The notes beneath the pieces are model-generated. The model searched no databases. It was not told the DNA's origin and saw only the letters and a program-made list of their open reading frames with translations. From NCBI RefSeq assembly GCF_900116015.1, contig NZ_FOYH01000002.1:62001-126000 (forward strand): a stretch of 64,000 nucleotides of DNA, in the 5' to 3' direction. This document shows, one piece after another, positions 48,143 to 58,210 of this stretch. How positions within the stretch are numbered: the stretch's first letter is position 1; every line of letters begins with the position of its first letter. A program made the position numbers and the translations under genes. Source of the stretch: Enterobacter sp. kpr-6. Lineage in GTDB: Bacteria > Pseudomonadota > Gammaproteobacteria > Enterobacterales > Enterobacteriaceae.

Positions 48143-49582
48143 TTACGCGTCAGGCGATTTCACCTGTTTTATGCGCGGGTATTTCTGCAACCAGCGGCCA
48201 CTGATCATCCGCCAGTAGAAAAACGCCCCGCGCACGGCCCAGTCAAGGAACATCCCCATCCAGACCCCTACCACGCCCATACCCAGCACCACACCGAGCG
48301 TGTAACCCGCCACCACGCGGCAACCCCACATGCCGAGCATGGAGACCCACATCGCATAGCGGGCATCACGTGCGCCCTTCTGCCCGGCGGGTAATACCCA
48401 CGAGGCCGCCCAGATAGGCATAAACGCGGCATTCAGCCAGAGCAGCACCTTAACGACGTCCTGCACATCCTGCTCCGGGGTATAAAACGAGGCCAGCAGA
48501 CCTGCAAACGGCGCAGTGCCCCAGGCAATAATCGTCAGGCCAATCGTCGCCAGCCAGAACACATGGCGAAGCTGGCGCTCAGCCTGATAAATTTGCCCTT
48601 TGCCCAGACGCTTACCGGTGATGATGGTCGACGCCGATCCCAGCGCGTTCCCCGGCAGGTTGATTAAGGCCGCCACCGAGAAAGCGATAAAGTTACCCGC
48701 AATCACATTCGTGCCCATCCCGGCGACAAACATCTGCGTCAGCAGTTTGCCGCTGTTAAACAGCACGGACTCAATACTGGCAGGGATCCCAATGCCCATC
48801 ACTTCCCAGATAATGGCGAAGTTAAGCGGCTTAAAATAACTTTTGAGCGTGATGCGCAGCGCCGGGTTAAAGCCAATCATTAACACCCAGATAATCGCCA
48901 CCGCACCGATATAGCGTGAAATGGTCAGCCCTAAACCGGCACCGGCGAAACCGATACCCGGCCACGAGAACAGGCCGTAGATAAGAAAGCTACTGATAAT
49001 AATATTGAGGATGTTCATGCCGCCGTTAATCAGCAGCGGAATTTTTGTGTTACCCGCTCCGCGCAGCGCCCCGCTGCCAATCAGCGCAATGGCTGCCGCC
49101 GGATAGCTCAGAACCGTTAATTCAAGATAGGTCAGCGCCAGCGCTTTCACTTCCGCCGTGGCTTCACCCGCCACCACGTTAATAATCTGCTCACCAAAAT
49201 AGTGGATCACCGCCGCCAGCACCACGGCAAAGAGCGTCATGATCACCAGCGACTGCCGCGCCGCCGCCCTCGCCCGCCGCCGGTCACGCTTGCCCAGGCT
49301 GAAGGCGACCACCACGGTTGTACCCAGATCGATAGCGGCAAAAAACGCCATCACCACCATATTAAAGCTGTCAGCCAGCCCGACCCCCGCCATCGCTTCT
49401 TTGCCCAGCCAACTGACCAGAAAGGTACTCAGCACGCCCATCAGCAGGACACAGGTGTTTTCAAGGAAGATAGGCACAGCAAGCGGGGTGATTTCACGCC
49501 AGAAAAGAACACGATAGCTTTTTCTTTTAGCGCTCCAGGGCGTTCGGTTGGCGGCCTGGCGTAAAGCGGCAGTGACGTTCAA
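48143..49582 (-). CDS. yeeO: MATE-family exporter YeeO
   Basis: 479 residues, twelve membrane segments, MATE transporter fold. E. coli YeeO exports FMN and peptides. Characteristic segments are PLAVPIFLENTCVLLMGVLSTFLV near residue 33, GSGALRGAGNTKIPLLINGG near 170 and IAGNFIAFSVAALINLPGNALGSAST near 295. It starts with a basic cytoplasmic tail. It lies between two tRNA-Asn copies, as in E. coli. Confidence 0.92.
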   Translation of the reverse strand: MNVTAALRQAANRTPWSAKRKSYRVLFWREITPLAVPIFLENTCVLLMGVLSTFLVSWLGKEAMAGVGLADSFNMVVMAFFAAIDLGTTVVVAFSLGKRDRRRARAAARQSLVIMTLFAVVLAAVIHYFGEQIINVVAGEATAEVKALALTYLELTVLSYPAAAIALIGSGALRGAGNTKIPLLINGGMNILNIIISSFLIYGLFSWPGIGFAGAGLGLTISRYIGAVAIIWVLMIGFNPALRITLKSYFKPLNFAIIWEVMGIGIPASIESVLFNSGKLLTQMFVAGMGTNVIAGNFIAFSVAALINLPGNALGSASTIITGKRLGKGQIYQAERQLRHVFWLATIGLTIIAWGTAPFAGLLASFYTPEQDVQDVVKVLLWLNAAFMPIWAASWVLPAGQKGARDARYAMWVSMLGMWGCRVVAGYTLGVVLGMGVVGVWMGMFLDWAVRGAFFYWRMISGRWLQKYPRIKQVKSPDA

Positions 49583-49729
49583 AATTAACCTTACTGAGAA
49601 AGTGAAACTTCATTTCAAATGATGAGGGAGAAAGCGCAAACCTGCAAAGTTTTTTCCACACATTTTGTCGGCAAATTCGACAAATCGCTGACGGATTCAG
49701 CAAACAAACCGCGCCGGGTAAAATGCCGT

Positions 49730-49757
49730 TTGACAAACCATTTTTCGCCGCTAGTAT
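49730..49757 (+). promoter_or_regulatory. Promoter of tRNA-Asn copy 4
   Basis: TTGACA (49730-49735), a 16-bp spacer and TAGTAT (49752-49757). Confidence 0.7.
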
Positions 49758-49775
49758 TAGCCCCGTTCACACGAT

Positions 49776-49851
49776 TCCTCTGTAGTTCAGTCGGTAGAAC
49801 GGCGGACTGTTAATCCGTATGTCACTGGTTCGAGTCCAGTCAGAGGAGCCA
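49776..49851 (+). tRNA. tRNA-Asn (anticodon GTT), copy 4
   Basis: Identical in sequence to copies 1-3. Its downstream CCAACTTCTTGT matches the flank of copy 1, not copy 2. Confidence 0.97.
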
Positions 49852-50309
49852 ACTTCTTGTATTCCCCCCCTTCTTGCTTTCACTCGCTTCCTTCTAGCTG
49901 TACCCGTTCATTGCCCTCTTTTTTATGATTCTCTTATTCCACAACCGTCATCACAGCATTATTTATTAATACGTTAAGATTCATCTGTAGCTCTGAAATA
50001 AACCTGTCAGCCATCCTGCCCTATAAAAACCTCATAAAAACTGCACATCAAAAGAATTGCATATAAATTCGTGTCATTTACATTTATCTAATCAATACCA
50101 AACACACTTAATTATGAATTAAATAAATCTAACGAGAGCAAGCTGCTGTTTTCCATGGTTATGTTTTGAAGTGGTTTATTTTAAGGTTTACTTTTCAGAT
50201 ATAAGCTCATACTTTCCATACAAATTTTTAATCGAGATAATTTACGGCATCTATTTTAACTGGCAAAAATTAAGCTCCTCAAACAGTTAGCATTTAAAAG
50301 GAATTAATA
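49852..50309 (+). promoter_or_regulatory. AT-rich upstream region of the fimbrial operon
   Basis: 458 bp without a gene, strongly A/T-rich after 49970. A run of seven Cs lies at 49864-49870. I looked for inverted repeats flanking a switch and saw none, and no recombinase gene is present, so fim-type inversion is unlikely. AAAAGGAATTAATA precedes the first fimbrial start. Confidence 0.4.
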
Positions 50310-50909
50310 ATGTTAAAACGTTTATTAACAACGTCAACTGCACTTTCATTACTCTCTTTTTCAGCGACAGCCGCCAATACGGGCGTGATCGACATTAGCG
50401 GCGTCGTTGCAGATAATACCTGCATAATTGCAATTAACGGCGGAACGCCAACTGCAGGTACCAATGTTGCCAGGGGTTCAGTCATGCTACCCGAGACCTA
50501 TAGTGCTGATTTTGAGCCCGGCCTGAAGGGGAAAGGAAGCAGTGTCACATTCGATATTCACTTTTCTGGCTGTAATCCTGCCGGAATGAGCGTCTCAACA
50601 AAATTTAAGCCAACGATTCTTGATCTCACATTTAGCGATAGCACCGTACTGAAAAATACCTTAAGTGGTAACGGGGCCGCCGAGCATGTGGGCGTGATGC
50701 TTTACCGTGGTGATACTATCGCTACGGGCCAGGAAGTGACGTTCGATAACACCGCGCCTAAAGCGGCTAACCTTGCAGACTGGGCCTTTCTCACGAATGG
50801 TGCAGGCAGTTTGACCTATACCGCCGCTGTTGTGCGTACCAGCGCGACCCTCGCCCCTACGGTAGGCAGATATGCCGCCAGCGCCGAATTTGAGCTGACC
50901 TATAAATAA
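50310..50909 (+). CDS. Major fimbrial subunit (pilin)
   Basis: 199 residues, secreted pilin. The signal peptide MLKRLLTTSTALSLLSFSATAA is followed by NTGVIDISGVVADNTCII, with the Cys (near 40) that pairs with the Cys of HFSGCNP near 90. The C-terminus ASAEFELTYK is the beta-zipper used by the donor-strand chaperone. It is the first gene of a chaperone-usher operon, so it should be the structural subunit. Confidence 0.88.
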   Translation: MLKRLLTTSTALSLLSFSATAANTGVIDISGVVADNTCIIAINGGTPTAGTNVARGSVMLPETYSADFEPGLKGKGSSVTFDIHFSGCNPAGMSVSTKFKPTILDLTFSDSTVLKNTLSGNGAAEHVGVMLYRGDTIATGQEVTFDNTAPKAANLADWAFLTNGAGSLTYTAAVVRTSATLAPTVGRYAASAEFELTYK

Positions 50910-50971
50910 CCTTTTTATTTCAATTCCCGGAATGGCGACAGCTATTCCGGTTTATCAGGGCCTATTATTTT

Positions 50972-51682
50972 ATGAAATTAATTCCTGCCATTCTGCTGGT
51001 TGGTTCCTTATTAACTTCTGTCACCGCGTGGGGAGGCATTGTTGTCGGAGGCACGCGGTTAATTTACCCCGACAATAAAAATGAAGTGCAAATTTCCCTG
51101 AGCAATAAAGACTTACATTCCCGGCACCTGGTGCAATCCTGGGTAAATAATACCGATGACAGTAAAGCGCCTTTTATTGTTACCCCACCGCTTATTAAAC
51201 TCGACGAAGGGAAAGAAACCTTACTGCACGTTATTTATGCCGGAGATTCCGGCGCGCTGCCGCAAAATAAAGAATCGCTATTCTGGCTCAACGTTAAATC
51301 CGTCGCAGGTGTGCCGGATGAGCTGAAAGATAAAAACCGTTTACAGCTTGCCGTCCATACGCGCATAAAACTGTTCTGGCGGCCCAGTGGATTAGATCAT
51401 CACGATGCCAGCAGTGCCTATGAGAAATTAACCTTTACCCGCGCGGGCAACACATTACATGTTAATAACCCTACCCCTTTTTATGTCTCTTTCAACGCGC
51501 TGAAAGTCGGCGACCGGGACGTGACGCCTGCGGATAAATCCGTTGCCGAAGCTGCAGCGATGATGGCCGCCCCTTTTGCCAGCGCCTCCTTTGTGATTCC
51601 GGCTGGTGCCTCAGGCGCGGTGACCTGGTCGGCAATAAACGATTTTGGCGGCGTCACGAAGGTCGCACGTCAGCCGCTGTAA
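50972..51682 (+). CDS. Periplasmic fimbrial chaperone
   Basis: 236 residues with an N-terminal signal peptide (MKLIPAILLVGSLLTSVTAWG). It is a two-domain PapD-type chaperone: the G1 donor strand region is around KLDEGKETLLHVIYAGDSGALPQNKESLFWLNVKS, with the conserved NNPTPFYVSF in domain 2. It delivers pilins to the usher encoded next. Confidence 0.92.
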   Translation: MKLIPAILLVGSLLTSVTAWGGIVVGGTRLIYPDNKNEVQISLSNKDLHSRHLVQSWVNNTDDSKAPFIVTPPLIKLDEGKETLLHVIYAGDSGALPQNKESLFWLNVKSVAGVPDELKDKNRLQLAVHTRIKLFWRPSGLDHHDASSAYEKLTFTRAGNTLHVNNPTPFYVSFNALKVGDRDVTPADKSVAEAAAMMAAPFASASFVIPAGASGAVTWSAINDFGGVTKVARQPL

Positions 51683-51713
51683 ATCTGGCTCTTCAGAACA
51701 GGGATGTTTAACG

Positions 51714-54200
51714 ATGAGCCATGGCAAGCAGTTTACCTGGTCGTATCTGGCGCTGGCGGTGATGATTTATTGCGCGCCTGCATGGGCAGATGAGGAATTC
51801 GATCTGCAGGCGCTGGGGGCGTTAACCCCACTGGAAAACAGCGAAACGCTGCAAAACTTCATTGATAATAATGCGTTGCACCCCGGCACCTATCTTTCGG
51901 TCATTGTTATCGCCCGCGAAGAGGTGGATAAGCGCAACATTCGCTACGTGCTTTCGCCGGATCGTAAAAAACTGCTGCCGGAGCTGACCAAAGCCGATCT
52001 GCGTGAGCTTGGCGTCAAGGTGGATGCCGTGCCGGGCCTTCGCAGCCTTGGCGATGAAGCGCTGGTCACTGATATCAGTCAGTACATCGACCAGGCCAGC
52101 TATCAATTTGACATCCACTCCCATCAACTGACGATCCGCGTTCCGCACCTCTGGCGCGACGCGCAGGGAATGGCAACGGTCAGCGAAAAATACTGGGATG
52201 ACGGCCTGCCCGCCCTGCTGCTGGGGTATTACTACAGCGGTTCACGCGATCGTGATGATAAATCGGGCACCAGCGCCGGTCACTATTTCAATCTCTCGCC
52301 CGGACTGAACGTCGGCGCATGGCGGCTGCGAAATAACAGCAGCTACAGCGAGGACACCGGCTGGCAAACCATGAGTAGCTGGTTACAGCGTGATATCCGC
52401 ACGCTGAAAAGCCAGTTCACGCTGGGGGAAACCTGGACCAACGGCGAGCTTTTTGACAGCGTGCAATTTACCGGTGCGAAGCTGGAAACCGACACCAGTA
52501 TGCTGCCGTACAATCAGCAGGGTTTTGCCCCCACTATTCGTGGCATCGCCAACAGTGATGCCAGAATTACGGTGAAGCAAAATGGTTACACCATTTATCA
52601 GACCTGGGTATCGCCCGGCGCGTTTGAGATTAACGATTTAAATCAGGTATCGGCTGGTGGTGATCTGGATGTCACCGTAACCGAGGCCGATGGTAGCGAA
52701 CATACGTTTACCGTCGCCAGCGCCTCCGTGCCGGTCTTGCAACGGGCAGGCGCGATGAAATACAGCCTCGCCGCCGGGCGATACCGCAGCAGTAGCGACA
52801 GCGCCTACGCCCCTGATTTTGCCCAGGCGACGCTTGTGTACGGCCTGCCAGCGGGCCTCACTGTCTATGGCGGTGCGCTGGGGACCAACAGGTATCAGGC
52901 CGGTTTGCTGGGAATGGGTAAAGATCTCGGCACATGGGGCGGCTTCTCTTTTGACGTCACGGCGGCGGGTGCGGAACTCGGTGACAGAGACGGAAAATCC
53001 CGCGGAACCTCTTACCGAATGCAATACGCAAAAAACATTCTTGCCACCAATACCACCCTGACGCTCGCCAGCTATCGCTACTCCACCGCCGGGTTTTATA
53101 CCTTTCAGGAAGCGATCGATCACCAGGCGCAGGCGGACGATAACGACGATTTTTACCGCTATCGCCGCAGCAATAACCGCCGCAGCCGCATCCAGGTGAA
53201 TCTCAATCAGGCGCTGGCAGACTGGGGATCGATCTACTTCAATGCCTGGCAGCAGGATTACTGGGATCTCGACGGCCAGGAGCGTAATCTGAGCGCCGGG
53301 TACAGCACCAGCTGGCTGGGCATGTCCTGGTCATTTAACTACAGCCAGACGCAAACCCCGAACAGCGACACCGACCGGCAGTTATCTCTGAATCTCAGCA
53401 TCCCGCTGAACCAGTGGCTGCCTGATACCAGTGCAAACTACAGCATGAACAGCGCACCGCATAACACCACCAGCCATCAACTGGGTCTCTCCGGTACCGC
53501 GCTGGAAAACCACGCGTTGAGTTATGCCCTCCAGCAAAGCTACAGCAGCCAAAACAGGCAGTACAACGCCAGCGTAAGCGGGAATTATCACGCCTCATGG
53601 GGACAGTTAGGCGCGGGTTATAGCTACACCCAGGAGAGCCAGCGTTTAAATTACAGTTTGCAGGGCGGCGTGCTGGCGCATCCCTATGGCGTGACCCTGA
53701 CCCCGTCGCTTAACGGCGCGGTGGCGCTGGTTCACGTCGAGGGCGGCAAAAACGTGAAAGTTCAGTATGGCCAGAGCCTCTACACCGATTATTTTGGCAA
53801 TGCGGTTGTCCCCTGGATCTCAGAGTACCGGCGTAACCGCATTACGGTGAATACCGAAAGCGCAGAGAATGTTGAGATCCCCGAAGCCACCAGGCAGGTT
53901 GTTCCCACCGATGGCGCGGTCGTCCTCGCTGAGTTCGCATCCCATGTCGGCGCGCGTGCGCTGGTGACGCTCATCTATCAGGGTAAGCCCGTCGGATTTG
54001 GTGCCATGGTCAGTTACGGCAGCAACAACAGCGCGATAGTGGGCGATCAGGGTGAGGTTTACCTGGTGGGCATTAATGGCGATACCCCGCTTTCCGTGCA
54101 GTGGGGCACGAAACCGGACCAGCGTTGCACCGGCCTTCTTCCCGAACCCCAACTAGCGAAAAAGATCATGACCGCAACGGTGCAGTGTCATCAGGGATGA
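51714..54200 (+). CDS. Outer-membrane fimbrial usher
   Basis: 828 residues. The start ATG at 51714 gives a signal peptide and avoids the chaperone overlap that an upstream frame (51645) would create. Mature N-terminal FDLQALGALTP is the chaperone-binding region, a 24-strand barrel follows, and the C-terminal domains end with paired Cys (QRCTGLLP and ATVQCHQG). The middle domain contains GIANSDARITVKQNGYTIYQ. It secretes pilins in order. Confidence 0.93.
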   Translation: MSHGKQFTWSYLALAVMIYCAPAWADEEFDLQALGALTPLENSETLQNFIDNNALHPGTYLSVIVIAREEVDKRNIRYVLSPDRKKLLPELTKADLRELGVKVDAVPGLRSLGDEALVTDISQYIDQASYQFDIHSHQLTIRVPHLWRDAQGMATVSEKYWDDGLPALLLGYYYSGSRDRDDKSGTSAGHYFNLSPGLNVGAWRLRNNSSYSEDTGWQTMSSWLQRDIRTLKSQFTLGETWTNGELFDSVQFTGAKLETDTSMLPYNQQGFAPTIRGIANSDARITVKQNGYTIYQTWVSPGAFEINDLNQVSAGGDLDVTVTEADGSEHTFTVASASVPVLQRAGAMKYSLAAGRYRSSSDSAYAPDFAQATLVYGLPAGLTVYGGALGTNRYQAGLLGMGKDLGTWGGFSFDVTAAGAELGDRDGKSRGTSYRMQYAKNILATNTTLTLASYRYSTAGFYTFQEAIDHQAQADDNDDFYRYRRSNNRRSRIQVNLNQALADWGSIYFNAWQQDYWDLDGQERNLSAGYSTSWLGMSWSFNYSQTQTPNSDTDRQLSLNLSIPLNQWLPDTSANYSMNSAPHNTTSHQLGLSGTALENHALSYALQQSYSSQNRQYNASVSGNYHASWGQLGAGYSYTQESQRLNYSLQGGVLAHPYGVTLTPSLNGAVALVHVEGGKNVKVQYGQSLYTDYFGNAVVPWISEYRRNRITVNTESAENVEIPEATRQVVPTDGAVVLAEFASHVGARALVTLIYQGKPVGFGAMVSYGSNNSAIVGDQGEVYLVGINGDTPLSVQWGTKPDQRCTGLLPEPQLAKKIMTATVQCHQG

Positions 54201-54242
54201 CGTGCACCTGAACCGGCGTTGCTCACTTTACAGGCGTAAAAA

Positions 54243-55337
54243 ATGAAACCAAAACACCTAACCTGGCCGGTTATTATTGCCGGTCTGCTTTTCAGCCCCC
54301 TGTGCCATGCCTGTTATTACATCAATGGCACTACGGAAAATGACGCCTGGGTCAATATCAATTTAAGTGCTGTCAATACGATGGCGACCGAAGAGAGTCA
54401 TGCCACTACTTCATCCCGGCGGGTTTTAGCCTTCAGGCAGGTGATGATCCCCGATAAAATGCACATCAGATGCGGCATTAATGAAGGCGGTAAACCCGCG
54501 ACAGGCGCTAAAGGCTACCGCGATATGTCACTGATGCCGGTTTCCGCTGAACATCCTCACTACTATCAGCTTAAAGACATCACCACCGGGAAAGTTATCG
54601 ATAATTTAGGTCTGGCCGCCGGGTGGAGTAACAGCCCCACCACAATGACGATCGCTGATTATCCGGTAAAACCCTATGCCCCTTCCGATCTCAGCGGCAT
54701 TGCCGCCGGTGATTACCGTTTAACGCAGAATGTGGCAGTGGAAATTGCCGCCTTCGGCCCGCTGAAGCCTGGCCGTTACCTGGTGGATTTAAGTCGCTTT
54801 AATGCAGACTGGTTTTATGGGGATAAGGGGAAATTCGCCGCCCATACGGTGCCATTTATCTACCTGCGGTTTAACCCGCTCACGATTAATGTCAGCGTCA
54901 CAGGCTGCGATTTGATCACGGAAAATCAGCAGGTGAAGCTCGATACCCTTTCAACATCGGACTTTACCGGCAACTATTCGACCAGCAACGTTGGGCATTT
55001 TTCACTTGATTTCAGCCATTGCGACCGGAATATCGGCATCTATTATCGTTTCACCAAAGCCCGATCCAGCGACGTAGAAAACGATCCCGCAGGCCTCGCC
55101 AGTTCCGTCCTCAAAAATCAGGACGGCGATCAGTTTGCCAAAGGGCTGGGCATTCAAATTTTACCCAAAGACAGCAACACCCCGGTTATCTTTGATGGGG
55201 CAGAAAGCGTCGGCGTCGCCAGAACCACCGGCGATCTCGCCTCTGTTCCGTTCGAGCTTCGCTATGTAAAAACCGGTGGCAAAGTGGAAGGCGGAATGGT
55301 GAAAGCGACCGCCGCGTTTGAGGTGTATTACCGCTAA
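54243..55337 (+). CDS. Fimbrial tip adhesin
   Basis: 364 residues with a signal peptide (MKPKHLTWPVIIAGLLFSPLCHA). The N-terminal 215 residues would be the receptor-binding domain. The C-terminal pilin domain starts near ISVTGCDLITENQQVKLDTLSTSDF and ends in AAFEVYYR. The pilin-like C-terminus and the last position in the operon fit a two-domain adhesin. The binding target is unknown. Confidence 0.83.
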   Translation: MKPKHLTWPVIIAGLLFSPLCHACYYINGTTENDAWVNINLSAVNTMATEESHATTSSRRVLAFRQVMIPDKMHIRCGINEGGKPATGAKGYRDMSLMPVSAEHPHYYQLKDITTGKVIDNLGLAAGWSNSPTTMTIADYPVKPYAPSDLSGIAAGDYRLTQNVAVEIAAFGPLKPGRYLVDLSRFNADWFYGDKGKFAAHTVPFIYLRFNPLTINVSVTGCDLITENQQVKLDTLSTSDFTGNYSTSNVGHFSLDFSHCDRNIGIYYRFTKARSSDVENDPAGLASSVLKNQDGDQFAKGLGIQILPKDSNTPVIFDGAESVGVARTTGDLASVPFELRYVKTGGKVEGGMVKATAAFEVYYR

Positions 55338-55343
55338 GCCCCG

Positions 55344-56861
55344 TTACAGTTTCGTGGCGATAAAACTGTCCAGATCGATAGGCTTGCTGAACAGATACCC
55401 CTGTAAATAATCCACCCCAAGCTGTTGCAGGCGCTGATGCTGCTCCGGGGTTTCGACGCCCTCGGCGATGGTCTTCATGTGGAGATCGTTGCTGCACGAA
55501 ATCATATTGCGGATGATGTATTCCGAGGTTTCATCCACCAGCACTTTTGAGACGAAACAGCGATCTATCTTAAGCAAATCTACCGGCAGCGTTTGCAGCG
55601 CGCTCATGCCGGAATAGCCGGTGCCAAAATCATCAATGGCAATTAACGTCCCCAGCGCTTTCAACTCTTGCACCCGCAGGGCCACCTCATCTTCCATCAG
55701 TCGTTTATCCCGCTCGGTAAGCTCCAGCACCAGCGTCACCGGGCAGCCTTCAAAACGGGAAAGAAAATAGCGGCAGGCATCATCCAGCGTCGGAGCCAGA
55801 AGATGCGGGGCGGTGACGTTAATGCTGAAATGGAACCCCTCCGGCAGCCGGTGCTTCAGCGCGGCAAAACGGTCCACCACGGTTTTAACCAGCGCTTCGG
55901 TCATGGGAATGATTAACCCGCTCTCTTCGGCCTGCGGAATAAACTGCATCGGGGAGATCACGCCACGAACCGGATGCTGCCAGCGCATCAAAATCTCGCA
56001 GCCTTTTATTTTACCGGTACGACTGTCGTTAAGCGGTTGCAGATAAGGCACAAATTCGCCCCGCGCCAGACCGTTTCTCATTTCTGCCAGCGCGGAATTG
56101 TACCGGGAGAGATAACGGTAAATCAGGCGATACGCCACCACGCCAATGGCGATAAGCGCAATAATAAAGCCCTTCGAATACTGCCAGACTACGCTCCACG
56201 CCGGGAACCAGGGCACCACGGTGGCGATGCGAAAACCGTATTCCGCCGACACCAGCTCAATCTGCGTGCCGCTCATTGCTGACAGCGGATTCGTTGCAAG
56301 ACGGTTGCCTGCCGCATCCATCCATAACTCCCCGCTGGAAAAATAGAGCGCAGAATGCCCGTCAAGGGTGGTCAGAATGTGAGCGATATGCCAGACCCCA
56401 AAGACGCCCATCACCTGCTGATGTTGCTTAGAGAGCGTGTATAACCCAATCGGCGTGTGGGGCGGGAAATACCCGCTTTCCGGGAAAGAGAGCATGGCTG
56501 GCTGACTTTTGCCTACCGGCACCGAGACCGCCCCGTGCTGGACGGAACAATAAATCATGCCGTCACGGGCAAAGAGAATGTTACGCACGTAGGGGAAGCC
56601 CGCCATTCGTAGCTGTAGCTCGCGCAGACTGTTTTTAGAGCAGTCGGTCGGCGCGTCCTGCAACTCCTGACTGACAAAGGTTTCCACGTAGCGGATTTGC
56701 TGGTCGAGCTGTTCAACGCCAAAACGCACCCGCTGCCGGCCATCGTTACGCAGATCCGACTGCACCTGCCAGAAAATAGCCAGGCTGCACAGCAGCAGCG
56801 TGACGAACAGCGCGCTGAGGCTTAACAGCAGCAGGCGGTGGCGCAGCCAGAAATTCATCAC
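55344..56861 (-). CDS. EAL-domain c-di-GMP phosphodiesterase with CSS sensor
   Basis: 505 residues. Two membrane helices (near 8-30 and 235-255) enclose a periplasmic CSS-motif domain whose Cys are in DCSKNSL and YCSVQHG, as in the PdeC/PdeD type. The cytoplasmic EAL domain begins CEILMRWQHP (EIL for EAL) and keeps ELTERDKR, DDFGTGYSGMSAL, LLKIDRCFVS and IAEGVETPEQ, so it should be catalytically able. It converges on the adhesin gene and shares a 4-nt overlap with the cyclase gene. Confidence 0.9.
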   Translation of the reverse strand: MMNFWLRHRLLLLSLSALFVTLLLCSLAIFWQVQSDLRNDGRQRVRFGVEQLDQQIRYVETFVSQELQDAPTDCSKNSLRELQLRMAGFPYVRNILFARDGMIYCSVQHGAVSVPVGKSQPAMLSFPESGYFPPHTPIGLYTLSKQHQQVMGVFGVWHIAHILTTLDGHSALYFSSGELWMDAAGNRLATNPLSAMSGTQIELVSAEYGFRIATVVPWFPAWSVVWQYSKGFIIALIAIGVVAYRLIYRYLSRYNSALAEMRNGLARGEFVPYLQPLNDSRTGKIKGCEILMRWQHPVRGVISPMQFIPQAEESGLIIPMTEALVKTVVDRFAALKHRLPEGFHFSINVTAPHLLAPTLDDACRYFLSRFEGCPVTLVLELTERDKRLMEDEVALRVQELKALGTLIAIDDFGTGYSGMSALQTLPVDLLKIDRCFVSKVLVDETSEYIIRNMISCSNDLHMKTIAEGVETPEQHQRLQQLGVDYLQGYLFSKPIDLDSFIATKL

Positions 56862-58210
56862 TTCACCTCTTCCTCATCAGGAACCCCGGAAAAGGTGACG
56901 ACACAGTTACGTCCCTGATTTTTTGCCCTGTACAGCGCGCGATCGGCGAAATCCGCAAAGGTTTCTACCGCAAGGTTGCGGTCTGTTGAGCAAAACACGC
57001 CGAGGCTTATGGTGATCGCGCGCGGAAAATCGCCCCCGGTGGAATCCGGCGTCGCCCCTTCCACCTGTCTGCGCATCCGTTCGGCAATCTCCGTCGCCGT
57101 TTGCGCATCGGTATCAGGCAGCAGAACCGCAAACTCCTCGCCGCCAATGCGCGCCACGATATCCGTGCTGCGCACCGCGCTCAGCATCATTCCGGCGAGC
57201 TTAATAATCACCCTGTCGCCCTGAATGTGGCCCCAGGTATCGTTCACGGATTTAAAATGGTCGATATCGCAAAAAATCAGACTCAGGGGGTGAGCATCAT
57301 CAACCCCTTTCAGGGTGCTGCCGAGGCCGTTATAAAAGTAGCCCCGGTTATAAAGCCGGGTCATGGGATCGCGGACGGAGTTTTCATAAGAGAGTTCATA
57401 GGCCTGACGGGATGCCTTGTAACGGCGGAAAATATCGGACATCAGGGCGATCATCACCGCCATGGCGCTCAGACACTCGATCCCCCGCGCCAGATACCAG
57501 CCAACAGAATCCATCCGCGCATAGCGCAACATAATGACCAGGCTGACCAGATTAGCCAGCGCGACGAGAGACATACTGAACCAGAACTGATTTTTCAGGC
57601 GCGTCTGTTTAATCAAACAAAAAACAATGCCCGTCCACAGCACGATCAATAAAAAAATAAGCGCCCCATGCCAGATGAATACCCACTCAGAAGTTTGATT
57701 ATTAATGGGGAGGGGAATATTACCGCAGCAGAATACGGCTACGGCAAACACACTTATGCAGCCGGTTAACAGGCCAAAGAACAGTCGTCGCGCGGCCTGC
57801 TTTTTAATTTCCTCTTTACGATAAAGATACAAGGCGGCCATAAATAAAAAGGTTAATAAAATGTGGCGAAAGAAATACAAAATAGCAATGTCGTGATAAA
57901 GCGTCGTGCGAACCGCATCGTTGGTGTAGTAAATATCCAGCGCCATAAAAAGAAACAGGCTGGAAAACGTGAACGCGCACGCCAGCGGAAGCAGGTAGCT
58001 TTTATTGCGGTAACACCAGTAGTTCATCACCATAAAGCAGCCGATCTGGAGGTGCAGCACCCCGGTAAAGGTGACAATCACCGGGTAAAGCGAGAGGTCA
58101 TAGTGGTCATTGTTATGCGGTACGCGCCATAAAAATATCATCATGATCAGAACAAGCAGCAAAAAAGCCACTATATTCACCGTGTGAATCTTTTTATTCG
58201 AAAGTATCAT
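56858..58210 (-). CDS. Membrane-bound GGDEF diguanylate cyclase
   Basis: 450 residues. The N-terminal half has about eight membrane helices (MASE4-like arrangement, no periplasmic sensor of note). The C-terminal GGDEF domain has SLIFCDIDHFKSVNDTWGHIQGD and the active-site IGGEEFAVLLPD. Its inhibitory I-site is present as RSTD five residues before GGEEF. It is translated before, and overlaps, the EAL gene, giving a matched make/break pair beside the fimbriae. Confidence 0.9.
   Translation of the reverse strand: MILSNKKIHTVNIVAFLLLVLIMMIFLWRVPHNNDHYDLSLYPVIVTFTGVLHLQIGCFMVMNYWCYRNKSYLLPLACAFTFSSLFLFMALDIYYTNDAVRTTLYHDIAILYFFRHILLTFLFMAALYLYRKEEIKKQAARRLFFGLLTGCISVFAVAVFCCGNIPLPINNQTSEWVFIWHGALIFLLIVLWTGIVFCLIKQTRLKNQFWFSMSLVALANLVSLVIMLRYARMDSVGWYLARGIECLSAMAVMIALMSDIFRRYKASRQAYELSYENSVRDPMTRLYNRGYFYNGLGSTLKGVDDAHPLSLIFCDIDHFKSVNDTWGHIQGDRVIIKLAGMMLSAVRSTDIVARIGGEEFAVLLPDTDAQTATEIAERMRRQVEGATPDSTGGDFPRAITISLGVFCSTDRNLAVETFADFADRALYRAKNQGRNCVVTFSGVPDEEEVK

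Noticed and set aside
49852..50309. Possible phase-variable switch before the fimbrial operon
   Set aside because: I found no pair of inverted repeats and no FimB/FimE-type recombinase nearby. The seven-C tract at 49864 is short and not within a coding region.
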